DNA of 64,000 bases from Parapusillimonas granuli (GCF_013416525.1 NZ_JACCEM010000006.1:62001-126000); one strand, 5' to 3'; positions 7,653 to 18,848 are shown, numbered from the stretch's first letter. Numbers and translations: made by a program. Notes: generated by a model from the sequence alone, not told the origin.

Positions 7653-10505
7653 ATGCAACACATGGAAAGCACGGCCATCGCTCTGGCCGAACCTCAAGTC
7701 ATTTCCACCGAGGTACTCATCGAAAAATACGCCAAAGGCGGTGAGTCGGGCATCGACGAGGTCCGTGCGCGCGTTGCCCGGGCCTTGGCCCAGGTCGAAG
7801 CGCCCGAGCTGCGGGATAAGTTTTCCGAAGACTTCCTCTGGGCCATGAAGCACGGCTTCATTCCGGCCGGGCGCGTCAACAGCGCGGCTGGCACCGACCT
7901 GCAGAGCACGCTCATCAACTGCTTCGTGCAGCCGGTGGGCGACTCCATCACCGAAGAAGTCGACAACAAGCCCGGGATATATACCGCGCTGGCGCAGGCC
8001 GCGGAAACCATGCGGCGGGGCGGCGGCGTGGGCTACAACTTCTCGTCCATCCGCCCCAAGGGGGCGCGGGTCAAGGGCACCGGCAGCAGCGCGTCCGGCC
8101 CGCTTTCGTACATGCGCGTCTTCGACCGCTCCTGCGAAACCGTGGAATCCGCGGGCGCCCGCCGGGGGGCCCAGATGGCGGTCGTCAACATCACCCACCC
8201 CGACGTCACGGAGTTCATCACGGCCAAACAGGAACGCGGCCAGCTGAACAACTTCAACGTTTCGGTGGGGGTCACGGACGGCTTCATGCGCGCCGTCGAA
8301 GCCGACGGCATGTTCGAACTCGTGCACGCAACGGAACCGAACGACGACCTGAAATCCCAGGGCGCCTACCTGCGCGACGACGGCATGTGGGTGTATCGCA
8401 AGGTCCGGGCGCGCGAAGTCTGGGACCTGATCATGCAAAGCACGTACGCGGCGGCCGAGCCGGGCGTGCTCTACCTGGACCGCATCAACGCGGAAAACAA
8501 CCTGGCGTATTGCGAATTCATCGAAGCGACCAACCCTTGCGGCGAGCAGCCATTGCCCGATTACGGCTGCTGCTGCCTGGGCAGCCTGAATCTCACCGCC
8601 TATGTCGCCGATCCGTTCAGCGATTCGGCGTCGTTCGACTTCGAGACCATGCGCAAGGCCACGAAGCTGGCCGTGCGCATGCTGGACAACGTGCTGATCG
8701 CCACGAAATGGCCGCTGGAAGAACAGCAGCGCGAAGCCGACGCCAAGCGGCGCCTGGGCCTGGGCTTCACCGGCCTGGGCGACACGCTCATCATGCTGGG
8801 GCTGCGCTATGACTCCGACGCCGGGCGCGCGCTGGCCGCCGACATGGCGCGCGAGATGCGCGACGCCGCCTACGAGGCCTCGGTGGAACTGGCCAAGGAA
8901 CGCGGCGCCTTCCCCCGGCTGAACGCCGACGAATACCTGAAGGGCGGCTTCGCCTCGCGCCTGCCCGACGCCCTGAAGCGGGCCATACGCAAGCACGGCA
9001 TCCGCAATTCGCACCTCACGTCCATCGCGCCCACCGGCACGATTTCACTGGCGTTCGCCGACAATGCGTCCAACGGCATCGAGCCGGCGTTTTCCTGGTT
9101 CTACACGCGCACCAAGCGCATGCCCGACGGCAGCAAGAAAGACTACATCGTCGAAGACCACGCCTATCGCGTCTATCGCGCCATGGGCGGCGACGTCGAT
9201 CATCTGCCCGAGGCCTTCGTCTCGGCCCTCGAAATCTCCGCCATCGACCACATGCTGATGGTCGCCGCGGTGGCGCCTTACGTCGACGCGGCCATCTCCA
9301 AGACCGTCAACGTGCCGGAGGACTATCCATACGAGGACTTCAAGGATCTGTACTTGCAGGCCTGGCACAAGGGCCTGAAGGGCATCACCACCTACCGGCC
9401 CAACTCCATATTGGGTGCGGTGCTGTCCGTGGCGCCGGAAGCCCCGGCAAGCGCGCCCCAGCCCATCGTCCTGTCCGAACAGGACAAGCGCCTGGTCCTC
9501 ACCGAGGTGGCCAAGTTCCCGCCTCTGGCGTCGCTGCGCTGGCCTTCCCGTCCCGCGCTTCCGGCCGGGGCGTCGGGCTGGGTGAGCGAGACCATACATT
9601 CGCCGCAGGGCGAGTTCGCGGTGGTCGTGGCCGACAAGGACAACGTGCCCTTCGAAGTATGGGTGCTGGGCGGGCAACCGCCGCGCGGCCTGGACGCCAT
9701 CGCCAAGACCTTGTCCAGCGACATGCGCGCCAACGACCGGGGCTGGCTGCGCAAGAAGCTGTCGGTTCTGGCGCACGCCTATGGCGACGGCTTCCAGATG
9801 CCCATGCCGCCCAAGGGCGATCTGGTCCAGGTGCCCAGCGCGACCGCGGCCCTGGCCAGGCTGGTCGAATGGCGCTATAACGATCTCGACGCCCTGGCCG
9901 TGAACGAGGACGACCCCACCCCGGTGCTCAACGCGCTGTTCGCGCCGCGCGAGCCCAAGACGGGAACCGACGGCACCCTGGCCTGGGTGGCCGATGTCCG
10001 CAACCCGTCCACGGACGACGATTTCGTGCTGATGCTGAAGGAATTGCAGATGCCCGACGGCAGCCGCCGCCCCTACAGCATGTGGCTCACGGGCGCGCAC
10101 CCGGTGGCGCTGGACGGCCTGTGCAAGCTGCTCAGCCTGGACATGCGGGTCATCGACCCCGCCTGGATCGGCATGAAGCTGCGCAAGCTGCTCAATTACG
10201 CCGAACCTCGCGGCGATTTCCTCGCGCGTGTTCCGGGCAGTGAAAAGCAGGCCAATTATCCTTCCACGGTGGCGTACATCGCCAGGCTGGTGATCCATCG
10301 CTATGCGATGCTGGGCATTCTTACGGAAGAGGGAATGCCGATCAATGCGATGGGTGTGGTGGCCGACGAGCCGGTGCGCCAGCATGTCGCGGCCAGCCCG
10401 ACCATGGTCGGCAAGCGCTGCACGGAATGCGGCAATCACGCGGTGATCAAGAAGGACGGCTGCGAATTTTGTACGGTGTGCGGGGCCATCGGCGCTTGCG
10501 GTTGA
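7653..10505 (+). CDS. nrdJ: adenosylcobalamin-dependent ribonucleotide reductase, class II
   Basis: Reduces ribonucleotides to deoxyribonucleotides using a radical generated from adenosylcobalamin, so it needs neither oxygen nor an NrdB subunit. It has 950 residues. The N-terminal half has the reductase barrel, with a redox cysteine near C90 (LINCFVQ), [12 protein letters not shown] near residue 295 and the SIAPTGTIS phosphate-binding loop. The C-terminal third contains TSCPD-type repeats and ends in a Cys-rich zinc-ribbon tail with CTECGNHAV and CTVCGAIG. I chose the ATG at 7653 because ACAGGA lies upstream and no homology precedes it. No cobalamin riboswitch was recognised in the roughly 200-nt leader. 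Confidence 0.95.
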   Translation: MQHMESTAIALAEPQVISTEVLIEKYAKGGESGIDEVRARVARALAQVEAPELRDKFSEDFLWAMKHGFIPAGRVNSAAGTDLQSTLINCFVQPVGDSITEEVDNKPGIYTALAQAAETMRRGGGVGYNFSSIRPKGARVKGTGSSASGPLSYMRVFDRSCETVESAGARRGAQMAVVNITHPDVTEFITAKQERGQLNNFNVSVGVTDGFMRAVEADGMFELVHATEPNDDLKSQGAYLRDDGMWVYRKVRAREVWDLIMQSTYAAAEPGVLYLDRINAENNLAYCEFIEATNPCGEQPLPDYGCCCLGSLNLTAYVADPFSDSASFDFETMRKATKLAVRMLDNVLIATKWPLEEQQREADAKRRLGLGFTGLGDTLIMLGLRYDSDAGRALAADMAREMRDAAYEASVELAKERGAFPRLNADEYLKGGFASRLPDALKRAIRKHGIRNSHLTSIAPTGTISLAFADNASNGIEPAFSWFYTRTKRMPDGSKKDYIVEDHAYRVYRAMGGDVDHLPEAFVSALEISAIDHMLMVAAVAPYVDAAISKTVNVPEDYPYEDFKDLYLQAWHKGLKGITTYRPNSILGAVLSVAPEAPASAPQPIVLSEQDKRLVLTEVAKFPPLASLRWPSRPALPAGASGWVSETIHSPQGEFAVVVADKDNVPFEVWVLGGQPPRGLDAIAKTLSSDMRANDRGWLRKKLSVLAHAYGDGFQMPMPPKGDLVQVPSATAALARLVEWRYNDLDALAVNEDDPTPVLNALFAPREPKTGTDGTLAWVADVRNPSTDDDFVLMLKELQMPDGSRRPYSMWLTGAHPVALDGLCKLLSLDMRVIDPAWIGMKLRKLLNYAEPRGDFLARVPGSEKQANYPSTVAYIARLVIHRYAMLGILTEEGMPINAMGVVADEPVRQHVAASPTMVGKRCTECGNHAVIKKDGCEFCTVCGAIGACG

Positions 10506-10521
10506 TGGCCTGAGCTCTTGA

Positions 10522-10863
10522 TCAATGCCGGGTGACTTGCGTGCTTCGATCCAGCAGCCTGATCAGCGCCTGCTTGAGGCCGCTGGAGAAGATCGGCACG
10601 AATTGCGTCCGGCCCGCATCATTCACGAAAGACCGGATCTCGATGAACTGCCCATTGAAAGCCGTCGTCCTTCGAGCATTCTTCGCATAGGCCTGCAGCA
10701 GCTTGTTGGCCGCCGCCTGCGCCTGGAAGAGGCGGGTTTCAAGCTGCACGCCGTCCAGGTTCGCATAGTGCTCCACCACGCGCTCCATGTCGTCCAGGAA
10801 AAGGGCGAGCGCATGGTCGCCCGCGCAGTCGGGGCGCTCATGGCCCCAGGGAAGAGTCGTCAT
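10522..10863 (-). CDS. hypothetical protein, paralogue of the upstream gene
   Basis: A 113-residue soluble protein, mostly helical, with no signal peptide. Residues about 24-90 align without large gaps to the protein encoded just upstream at 10889-11269. The shared pattern is a helix with LFQAQAAANKLLQAY against LLEAQKAVDRLLKQY, then a short segment TAFNGQFIEIR against SAFEGQSITLR. The two look like diverged tandem duplicates. The function is unknown. A small DNA-, RNA- or chaperone-binding role is conceivable but not supported by any motif. It is convergent with nrdJ, 16 nt away. Confidence 0.72.
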   Translation of the reverse strand: MTTLPWGHERPDCAGDHALALFLDDMERVVEHYANLDGVQLETRLFQAQAAANKLLQAYAKNARRTTAFNGQFIEIRSFVNDAGRTQFVPIFSSGLKQALIRLLDRSTQVTRH

Positions 10864-10888
10864 ATCGCCTCGTGGCGGCCGGCGCCGT

Positions 10889-11269
10889 TCAATTGACGCT
10901 GCTGCGCGCGCGTTCGTCGGCCTGTACCTGCAGGATCAGGCTTTCCAGGTGGGGGGAGGTTTCCAGCGCCAGGACGGCCTCGCCGGGAGACTCTTCGCTT
11001 TCCTCCAGGCGCAGCGTGATGCTCTGCCCTTCAAAAGCCGAAGGATGCGCCTGGATTTGAACATACTGCTTCAGCAAGCGATCGACGGCTTTCTGGGCCT
11101 CCAGCAGCTGGACGGAGAGCGCCGATTCGGCATGCAGCTGGAATTGCTGTTCGATCGTTCTGGCCAGGTCCCAGCTGAAAAACAGCAAGGCGTTCCGGCC
11201 ATGGCATTCGGGGTGCAGGAAGCCCCAGGATTCTTGATTGCTTGTGGTCAATGGGCTCGGGCCTGTCAA
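10889..11269 (-). CDS. hypothetical protein, paralogue of the downstream gene
   Basis: A 126-residue soluble protein related to the next gene on this strand (see the shared LLEAQKAVDRLLKQY and AFEGQSITLR segments). The proposed TTG start overlaps the stop of the exported-protein gene upstream (TTGA), which suggests translational coupling. A further in-frame TTG 18 nt downstream is an alternative, so the start is uncertain. The N-terminus contains two Cys/His-like residues (HPECHGRN) but no clear metal site. Confidence 0.68.
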   Translation of the reverse strand: MTGPSPLTTSNQESWGFLHPECHGRNALLFFSWDLARTIEQQFQLHAESALSVQLLEAQKAVDRLLKQYVQIQAHPSAFEGQSITLRLEESEESPGEAVLALETSPHLESLILQVQADERARSSVN

Positions 11270-11760
11270 CGATAGGGCGCGGTGCGCCGCTTGATGGTTT
11301 TTCCATCGAAAGTGTAAATGTCGATTTTATCCCGATTTTGACTGGGAGTCTGCAAGGTGAACAGCCGGCCCTTGGCCGACACCTTGATGTGCTCCGAGCA
11401 GGAGCCGAATTCCGGCGAAACGGTGTAGCCGGATTTTTCCAGCACGATCCAGCGATAGCTGACGGGGCAGCCATTGTTGCCGCTATTGACCGACACCAGC
11501 GCGATCTGGGCCTTGGGCATGCTGAAGGCGTAGGTGATGTTCAAGATGCCCCGTATGGGCGGCTGGACGTCGTCGTCGCCGATGCGCAGGCGCGATTCGT
11601 ACACGTATTCGCTGGTGGCGATGTTGAGGTTGCCGTAGGGCGTGTCCAGCGTCAGCCGGGACGGGCTGACGGGCCAGCTGGGCGCTGAATTGGCCGAAGC
11701 CGCCGAGCAGAGCGCAACGAGCGCCACTGCGGCCAGACGGCGAGCGTGTCGAAAGACCAT
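11266..11760 (-). CDS. exported hypothetical protein
   Basis: A 164-residue protein with a signal peptide (basic MVFRHARRLA, hydrophobic core to SAASANS). The mature part is probably beta-rich and carries two cysteines (NNGCPVSYRW and GSCSEH), which may form a disulfide. I placed the start at the ATG giving the signal peptide. An upstream ATG in the same frame would add 28 residues that hide it. Its stop overlaps the next gene's start. The family is not recognised. Confidence 0.72.
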   Translation of the reverse strand: MVFRHARRLAAVALVALCSAASANSAPSWPVSPSRLTLDTPYGNLNIATSEYVYESRLRIGDDDVQPPIRGILNITYAFSMPKAQIALVSVNSGNNGCPVSYRWIVLEKSGYTVSPEFGSCSEHIKVSAKGRLFTLQTPSQNRDKIDIYTFDGKTIKRRTAPYR

Positions 11761-11903
11761 GATGGTTTCCAAATCTTTCTGCGGGCTATGCTTGCGGGCG
11801 GGCGTTACCAGACATGGAGCCTGTGCCCCGATTGTAAAGGGCATTACATTTCATTTGGCGCATGTACGCAAGCCGGCGCTGCGAATCAACTGGAATTCTC
11901 GCG

Positions 11904-12101
11904 CTATTTGCCGGTAAATGTCAAATAAATCAATGCCGTAGAGATCAGGAAAAAGTAGGTGAGGGCGCCGGCCATCAGGCTGCGGCCGATCAGCCGGAAC
12001 AGGCTGCTCGAATTCTTTTGTGACGACGCCAGGCGCCGTTTTCCCCACCACCAGCTCGCCGCGATGGCCAGCATGCTCAGCAAGACGATCCAGGTTTTCA
12101 T
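11904..12101 (-). CDS. small two-span membrane protein
   Basis: A 65-residue protein with two hydrophobic helices (about residues 3-17 and 43-63) joined by a basic linker, fitting an inner-membrane hairpin. The start at the internal methionine (MKTWIVLL) puts the first helix at the N-terminus. No canonical ribosome site is obvious, so the start is not certain. It is divergent from the liv operon, whose leader begins about 110 nt away. No family recognised. Confidence 0.6.
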   Translation of the reverse strand: MKTWIVLLSMLAIAASWWWGKRRLASSQKNSSSLFRLIGRSLMAGALTYFFLISTALIYLTFTGK

Positions 12102-12215
12102 TTGCGCATTGTAAGCGCGGTTGCAAGCGCGACGCACGCGGACGGGGAGTCGCTGCGTAAGGCTTGCGTAAGTTTCAAATTGTATTTCTACGGTGTGGCG
12201 GGGTTATCAAGAAAA

Positions 12216-12243
12216 TATCGTGGAACGATGTCGTTTCACGATA
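12216..12243. promoter_or_regulatory. 28-bp near-perfect palindrome before the liv operon
   Basis: The arms TATCGTGGAACGA and TCGTTTCACGATA match at 12 of 13 positions around a 2-nt centre. The palindrome lies 71 nt upstream of the substrate-binding gene, between it and a divergent small gene. Size and symmetry suit the operator of a dimeric regulator (GntR, TetR or LysR type). I cannot match it to a known consensus. Confidence 0.6.
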
Positions 12244-12314
12244 AGTTGGCAAAGACCAACCAAGCGGACTGCGGCAATCCAGTCGCAGCACCTCAATGCA
12301 CAAGGAGACGAAGG

Positions 12315-13673
12315 ATGGAAGACGGCAAGAAAGCGGGCGCTTTGGGCGCAGGCGGCGAGCGTCGCCGCTCGTTGTTGAAAATCGGCGCGGCGGGAGCCGT
12401 GGGCGGCGCGCTGCTGCACGCGGGTGGCGCGGCGGCGGCCGAGGAGAAGAAACCCGTCGGCAATTATCCCGCCGGGGTCCAGGGCGATTCCGTGTTCATC
12501 GGCTTGACCCTGGACATCACCGGACCCTATTCGGCCCAGGGCGCCGACCAGCAAAAAGGCTATGAACTCGCCGTGGAGCAGATCAACGCCGGCGCCGAAG
12601 AAATCAGGAAGATTTCCCCCTTGACGAAGAAGGGCGTGCTGGGCAAGACGGTGAAGATGGCGGTCGCCGACGCGGAGACGAAACCGAATACGGCCGTCCA
12701 GGCGGCAAGCCGGTTCATCCACGACAACAAGGCCATGATGATCTCCGGCAGCACCAGCAGCGCCGTCGCCATCGCCTTGCAGAAAGTCTGCGACCGCGAA
12801 CGCACGATCTACCTGCCGGCGATCAGCGGCTCGAACGAGACCACGGGCGTGGACTGCCAGCGCTATGGCTTCCGGCTCTGCTATTTCGCCTACCCGGCCT
12901 GCAAGGCAATCGCCCCCGTGCTTTCCAAGGCGATGGGCAAGAATCGCAAGGCGGTGTATCTGGTGCCGGACTACACCTACGGCCACACGACCTATGACTC
13001 CATGAAGGAATTCACCGAGAAAGAAGGCTGGACGACCGTGGGTTCGCAGGTCCATCCGCTGGGCGCCAAGGACTACAGCTCTTTCCTGATCAACATCGCC
13101 AACAGCGGTGCGGACACCCTCGTCGTGATCGCCTATGGCGCGGATGCCGCCAATTCGATCAAGCAGGCCAAGCAGTTCGGCCTGCTCGACAAGATGAACA
13201 TCGTGGTGCCCTATATGTCGGCTTTCCTGGAGAAGGAGATCGGCGCCGAAATCATGCAGGGCGTCTATGGCGCCACGGGCTTCTGGTGGACGCTCGAGGA
13301 CAAATACCCGATCGCCAAGGATTTCGTGGCGGCGTTCGAGAAGAAGTTCAAGGCCAAGCCGCGCGACTCCGCGTATATCGCCTACCTGCAGACGGCGCTT
13401 TGGGCGGATGCCTGCGAGCGCGCCGGTTCGTTCTACCCGCCCGACGTGGTCAAGGCCTACGAGGCCGGCGAGGTCCGCCAGGGCCCGGTCGGCGAAGTGA
13501 CTTTCCGCGCCGCCGATCATCAGGGCGTCATCAACTTCCCCATCGTGCGGGGCAAGAAGCCGTCCGACATGAAGAACCCCGACGATTACTTCGAGATCGT
13601 CGAGGTGGTGGACGGCAAGGGCGCGCTGCCGGATCCGGGCCTGCTGGGCTGCAAGCTGGGCGCCTACATCTAG
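12315..13673 (+). CDS. livK: branched-chain amino-acid-type ABC transporter substrate-binding protein
   Basis: The periplasmic receptor of a LivK/LivHMGF-type ABC importer, 452 residues. The N-terminus carries a probable Tat signal (twin arginine in RRRSLLKIG, then an Ala/Gly-rich core). This is unusual for Liv receptors but does occur. The mature domain has the two-lobe periplasmic binding fold, with GLTLDITGPYSAQG at the start. The ligand cannot be told from sequence: amino acid, urea, amide or aromatic acids are all used by this group. AAGGAG 7 nt upstream fixes the ATG. It heads the operon with the permease and ATPase genes. Confidence 0.88.
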   Translation: MEDGKKAGALGAGGERRRSLLKIGAAGAVGGALLHAGGAAAAEEKKPVGNYPAGVQGDSVFIGLTLDITGPYSAQGADQQKGYELAVEQINAGAEEIRKISPLTKKGVLGKTVKMAVADAETKPNTAVQAASRFIHDNKAMMISGSTSSAVAIALQKVCDRERTIYLPAISGSNETTGVDCQRYGFRLCYFAYPACKAIAPVLSKAMGKNRKAVYLVPDYTYGHTTYDSMKEFTEKEGWTTVGSQVHPLGAKDYSSFLINIANSGADTLVVIAYGADAANSIKQAKQFGLLDKMNIVVPYMSAFLEKEIGAEIMQGVYGATGFWWTLEDKYPIAKDFVAAFEKKFKAKPRDSAYIAYLQTALWADACERAGSFYPPDVVKAYEAGEVRQGPVGEVTFRAADHQGVINFPIVRGKKPSDMKNPDDYFEIVEVVDGKGALPDPGLLGCKLGAYI

Positions 13674-13721
13674 GCCGGGCGGAGGACGGCCAATCATAAA
13701 AGACATAAAGGAGGACTCTGA

Positions 13722-14597
13722 ATGCCGAGCATGTCGTTGTTCTTATCGCAGCTTTTCAACGGGCTCGCCACGGGCCTGTTGCTGGCGCTCATCAGCACGG
13801 GCCTGACCATCATCTACGGCACGCTCGGTGTGGTCAACTTCGCGCATGGGGCCCTGTTCGTGGTCGGGTCCTATGCGGGTTTCACCGCCTACACCATGAC
13901 CGGCTCCTTCCTGGCGGCGATCGCCGCCGGGGCGGCCATGGCCCTGTTCGTGGGCCTGGTCATCGAGCGCGGCATCATGCGCATGTATTACCAAAGGCCC
14001 GCCGAAGACCAGATTCTGGTCACCTTCGGCATCGGGATCATACTGGTCGAAGTGGTGCGTTCGATCTATGGCGGCGTGAGCCTGTCGGTGCCCACCCCGG
14101 AATGGGGCCAGGGCATCGCGCAGATAGGCTCGCTGATCTATCCCTTGTACCGGCTGCAGGCGCTGTTCATCGCGGCCGGGACGCTGGCCGTGCTGTACTT
14201 CGTCCTGTACCGCACCAGCCTGGGCCTGATCGTCCGCGCCGGGATCGAGGATGCGCAGATGGTCAACGTGCTGGGCATCAACGTCAAGCGCACCTTCCTG
14301 CTGGTCTTCGGCATAGGCGCCATGGCGGCGGGCTACGCGGGCGTGATCGATTCCCCCATCGTCACCCTGTCGCCGGACATGGGCCACCGCATCCTGGTCG
14401 ACTCCTTCGTCGTCGTGGTGATCGGCGGCGTGGGGTCGTTTCCGGGCGCCATCATCGGGGGCATCATCGCGGGTGAAATCCTCAGCCTGACTTCCATCTT
14501 CAACCCCGCCTATTCCCACGTCATGCTTTTCGTCGTCATGGCGCTGGTGCTCATCTTCCGGCCGCAAGGGCTGATGGGGCAGGAGGGCCGAGAATAA
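13722..14597 (+). CDS. livH: branched-chain amino-acid-type ABC transporter permease (LivH)
   Basis: A 291-residue LivH-type permease with about eight membrane helices. Family segments include TGLTIIYGTLGVVNFAHGALF and GIEDAQMVNVLGINVKRTF, followed by a conserved GVGSFPGAIIGG region. AAAGGAGG lies upstream of the ATG. Its stop overlaps the next start (TAATG), giving a coupled operon with the receptor and the ATPases. Confidence 0.93.
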   Translation: MPSMSLFLSQLFNGLATGLLLALISTGLTIIYGTLGVVNFAHGALFVVGSYAGFTAYTMTGSFLAAIAAGAAMALFVGLVIERGIMRMYYQRPAEDQILVTFGIGIILVEVVRSIYGGVSLSVPTPEWGQGIAQIGSLIYPLYRLQALFIAAGTLAVLYFVLYRTSLGLIVRAGIEDAQMVNVLGINVKRTFLLVFGIGAMAAGYAGVIDSPIVTLSPDMGHRILVDSFVVVVIGGVGSFPGAIIGGIIAGEILSLTSIFNPAYSHVMLFVVMALVLIFRPQGLMGQEGRE

Positions 14598-16415
14598 TGA
14601 CTACGCATCCATCTTTCGCGCGCCGGCAGGCCGGCGAAATCCTGGTCGGGCTGTGCCTGGTGGCCGCGCCCTTCGTGCTGCCCCATCTGGGCATGAGCGC
14701 CGACCTGCTGACCCGCATCCTGATATGGGGGCTGTTCGGGCTGGGCTTCGACCTGCTGTTCGGCTATACGGGGCTGCTGTCCTTCGGGCAGTCGGCGTTC
14801 TATGGCGTCGGGGGCTTCGTCAGCGCCTATCTGCTGACGTCGGGCATCGTGCCCCACATGCTGCTCGCCCTGTTGATCGGCACGGTGATCGCGGCCCTGG
14901 CCGGGCTGTGCATCGGCTATCTGACCCTCAGGCGCACCGGCATCTACTTCGCCATGAGCACGCTGGCCTTCGGGGAAATGTTCTACTTCCTTGAAAACTC
15001 CGCGTTCAAGTCCTACACCGGCGGTGAGAACGGCATCGCCGGCGTGCCGCCGCCCGTGATCGAGCTGGGATTCACCACCATCCACATCTCCAGCGGCTGG
15101 CCGATGTACTGGTTCGTGGCCCTGTTCTTCTTCCTGGGCTTCGTGGTGGCGCGGCGCATCGTGCGCTCGCCCTTCGGCGCGGTGCTCAAGGCCATACGCG
15201 GCAACCCCAAGCGGGCCATGGCGCTGGGCCATGCCATCCAGGGCTACAAGCTGACGGTCTTCGTGATCGCGGCGGCCTACGGCGGGCTGGCCGGCGGGCT
15301 GCTGGGCATGTTCCAGTCCTACATGCCGCCCGACGCCTTCTCGCTCGACACGTCCGCGCAACTGGTCATCCAGACCGTGATGGGCGGCGCGGGAACGCTG
15401 CTCGGGCCCTTGCTGGGCGCCACCATATGGCTATACCTGTACGAGGGGCTGCAGCAGCTCGCCGACATCGGCGCGTACTGGAAGCTGATACTGGGCATCG
15501 TGTTCGTGGTGCTGGTGACGGTCTTCCGCCATGGGGTGGCGGGCGGCATCCTGGACTTCGCCAAGCGCCGGCGCCGCTCGACCCGAGAGGTCGACATCGA
15601 AGCCGACCGCGACGCCATGGCACAGCTCAGCATCGTGACGCCCGAACCCGGCGCCCCGGCCGGCGCGCCGGTGCTGGAGGCCCGCGGCATCACCAAGCGC
15701 TACGGCGGGCTGACGGCGGTCAGCGGCGTGGACTTCGCCCTGTCGGAAGGCGAGATCCGAGGCGTGATCGGGCCCAATGGCGCGGGCAAATCCACATTCT
15801 TCGCCATGCTGGCCGGCGAGCTGCCGACGACCGAGGGCCAGGTGTATTTCCGGGGGCGGGAAATCACGGGCATAGGCGTCACCGCGGTGTGCCAGCTGGG
15901 CATGAGCAAGAGCTACCAGATCAACCAGCTGTTCGAGGCGCTGACGGTCCGCCAGAACACCATGATACCGGTGCTGGCCCGGCGGCGCGGCAAGTTCCGC
16001 ACCGACATGCTGCGCGGCCTGCACAACACGGAAGGGCTGGACGAGCAGGTCAACGCGGCCATCGAGCTGGTGGGGCTGACGCACCAGGCCGACACGCTGG
16101 TGTCCGAGCTGCCCTATGGGGAAAAGCGCCGGCTGGAGATCGGCCTGGCGCTGGCCACGGGCGCCAATGTGCTGTTGTTCGACGAACCGCTGGCCGGCCT
16201 GGGGCCGGAGGAAAGAGTGCTGGTGGTCGCCTTGCTGAAGTCCATACGCAAGGGGCGCAGCATGGTGATCGTGGAGCACGACATGGATGCGATGTTCGAA
16301 CTGGCCGAACGGATCACCGTGCTGTACGAAGGCCGCAAGCTGGCCGAAGGCACGCCCGATGAAATTCGGATCAATCCGGCGGTCCAGGCTGCCTATCTAG
16401 GGGGGATGGACGACC

Positions 16416-16429
<14 letters not shown>
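14597..16429 (+). CDS. livMG: fused LivM permease and LivG ATPase
   Basis: A 610-residue fusion. About residues 1-320 form a LivM-type permease (FDLLFGYTGLLSFGQSAFYG, eight or more helices). Residues 355-605 form a complete LivG ABC ATPase. The ATPase has Walker A GPNGAGKS, Q-loop, signature ELPYGEKRRLEIG and Walker B NVLLFDEPLAGLG with the H-loop EHD. A linker rich in Arg and Glu joins them. The fused arrangement occurs in other betaproteobacteria, and the reading frame is clean. It overlaps livF by 14 nt. Confidence 0.93.
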
Positions 16430-17120
<691 letters not shown>

Positions 17121-17209
17121 GGCGTTAAAATGCCAGGCTGCGGTGGTTCGCCGCGGTCGGAGGTGCATGAGTGTGGGCCTTCGGGTTTTTCAAGTCTCGA
17201 GGTTTCCTT

Positions 17210-17881
17210 ATGCAGTCGCAAACTGATGCTGACGCGCGCCGTTCAACGAACGCGGCGGATGTTGATGGCAAGCCGGTGGCGGGCTATCAACTCGATTACG
17301 TCACATCCAGCAAGCTGCCCACGCCGTGGGCCACGTTTGCCATCCATGTGTTCGTCGACCCGGGTACGGGCAAGGAGCACCTTGCCCTGACGCTCGGCGA
17401 CGTCGGCAGCGGGGCCCCTGTGCTGGCGCGGGTGCATTCGGAATGCCTGACGGGCGATGCGCTCTTCAGCCAGCGCTGCGACTGCGGTGCGCAGCTGGAG
17501 GCGTCGATGCGGGCCATTGCGGAAGAGGGGCGCGGCGCGATCCTCTACTTGCGCCAGGAAGGGCGCGGCATCGGCCTGGTGAACAAGATCCGGGCCTACA
17601 ATCTGCAGGACGCGGGGGCCGACACGGTGGAGGCGAACGAGCGGCTGGGGTTTCCGGCGGACATGCGGCGCTATGATTTGTGCAAGCCGATGCTGGATCA
17701 TTTCGGTATTTTTTCGCTTCGCCTGATGACGAACAATCCGCGCAAGGTGCGGGCGCTGGAAAGGCTGGGCCTGCGGGTGGAAGAGCGCTTGCCTTTGCAG
17801 GTGAATCGCAATGCCCACAACGAGGCGTATTTGAGCACCAAGGCCGTCAAGCTGGGGCATTGGCTGAAGGGCGGGCAGTGA
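17210..17881 (+). CDS. ribA: GTP cyclohydrolase II
   Basis: Opens GTP to the first riboflavin intermediate, releasing formate and pyrophosphate. It has 223 residues from the ATG at 17210. A GTG at 17171 in frame is less likely because homology starts later. Zinc ligands C79, C90 and C92 ([17 protein letters not shown]) are present, as are RQEGRGIGL and the GTP-binding segment MTNNPRK. It begins 90 nt after livF and may share its transcript, though the pathways differ. No FMN riboswitch was recognised upstream. Confidence 0.94.
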   Translation: MQSQTDADARRSTNAADVDGKPVAGYQLDYVTSSKLPTPWATFAIHVFVDPGTGKEHLALTLGDVGSGAPVLARVHSECLTGDALFSQRCDCGAQLEASMRAIAEEGRGAILYLRQEGRGIGLVNKIRAYNLQDAGADTVEANERLGFPADMRRYDLCKPMLDHFGIFSLRLMTNNPRKVRALERLGLRVEERLPLQVNRNAHNEAYLSTKAVKLGHWLKGGQ

Positions 17882-17909
17882 CGGGACGCGGCCCGCCTGG
17901 CTTGCCAGG

Positions 17910-18842
17910 TCAGCCGCTTACCGAGACCGCGCCCGGAGCCTCGGACCCCCAGGGCGCCAGGCGCTCGCCCAGGAAGTCCAGAAAAGAACGCACCGCCGGC
18001 ACCAGCCCCCGCCGCGAACCGAACACCGCATGGACGATGCCCGGCTCCGGCGCCCAATTGCGGAAAACCGGCACCAGCCGGCCGCTTGCGATTTCTTCAT
18101 GGCACATGTAGTCGGGCAGCACTCCTATCCCCATGCCGCCCAGGATCGCGAACTTGAGCGTCAGCAAATCGTCCGCCACGAAACGCGGCCGGTGCGTCAC
18201 CGTGTATTGCGCCCCATTGGGGCCGAACAGCCTCCAATGAGCCCGGCCGTCCCGTACCGACATCGCCACCGAATCCATCAGCGTCAGGTCGCTGGGCTCC
18301 TCGGGCTGGCCCTGCCGTTCAAGCTGTTGGGGACTGGCCACCAGCAAAGCCGCCGTCGTGCCCAGGTGCTTGACCACCAGGCTGCCGCTGTCGGCCACCG
18401 TGCTGCGCACGCGCAGGGCCACGTCGACCCCTTCTTCGACCAGATCCACCACCCGGTTGCTGACCTGCATGTGCAGCTGCACATGCGGGTACGCAGCCTG
18501 GTATTCCGGCAGGATCGGCCCGATCACAGTTTGCGCCAAAGTGACCGGGCAGACCACCCGTATGATGCCGCGCGGTTCGCTTTGCACCTGCGCCACGGCG
18601 GCGGCCGCGGCCCGGGCCTCGTCGCGCATGGCGTCGCAGTGGCGGTAGAACAGTTCGCCGGCCGTGGTCAGCGACAGCTTGCGCGTGGTCCGCTGCAGCA
18701 GGCGCAGCCCCAGGTCTTCCTCGAGCTTGGCGACCCGGCGGGACAAGCGCGATTTGGGCAGGCCCAACGCCCGCGCCGCCGCGGCGAAGCTGCCATGATT
18801 GACGACCTCGGCAAAGTAGAGCATGTCGTTCAAATCCTGCAT
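17910..18842 (-). CDS. LysR family transcriptional regulator
   Basis: A 310-residue regulator with an N-terminal winged helix-turn-helix (FAAAARALGLPKSRLSRRVAKLEEDLGLRLLQRTTRKLSLT, about residues 19-58) and a C-terminal periplasmic-binding-like effector domain. It is divergently transcribed from an azoreductase gene, the usual layout for a LysR regulator and its target. An inverted repeat in the shared promoter fits a LysR box. The effector is probably a quinone or aromatic electrophile, inferred from the target. Confidence 0.92.
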   Translation of the reverse strand: MQDLNDMLYFAEVVNHGSFAAAARALGLPKSRLSRRVAKLEEDLGLRLLQRTTRKLSLTTAGELFYRHCDAMRDEARAAAAAVAQVQSEPRGIIRVVCPVTLAQTVIGPILPEYQAAYPHVQLHMQVSNRVVDLVEEGVDVALRVRSTVADSGSLVVKHLGTTAALLVASPQQLERQGQPEEPSDLTLMDSVAMSVRDGRAHWRLFGPNGAQYTVTHRPRFVADDLLTLKFAILGGMGIGVLPDYMCHEEIASGRLVPVFRNWAPEPGIVHAVFGSRRGLVPAVRSFLDFLGERLAPWGSEAPGAVSVSG

Positions 18843-18848
18843 ACAGCC

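Noticed and set aside
15540-15700. LivM-LivG fusion as a frameshift artefact
   Set aside because: The frame is continuous through a plausible linker, and similar fusions are known in related bacteria.
17121-17209. FMN riboswitch before ribA
   Set aside because: The leader is only 89 nt and lacks the conserved RFN segments.
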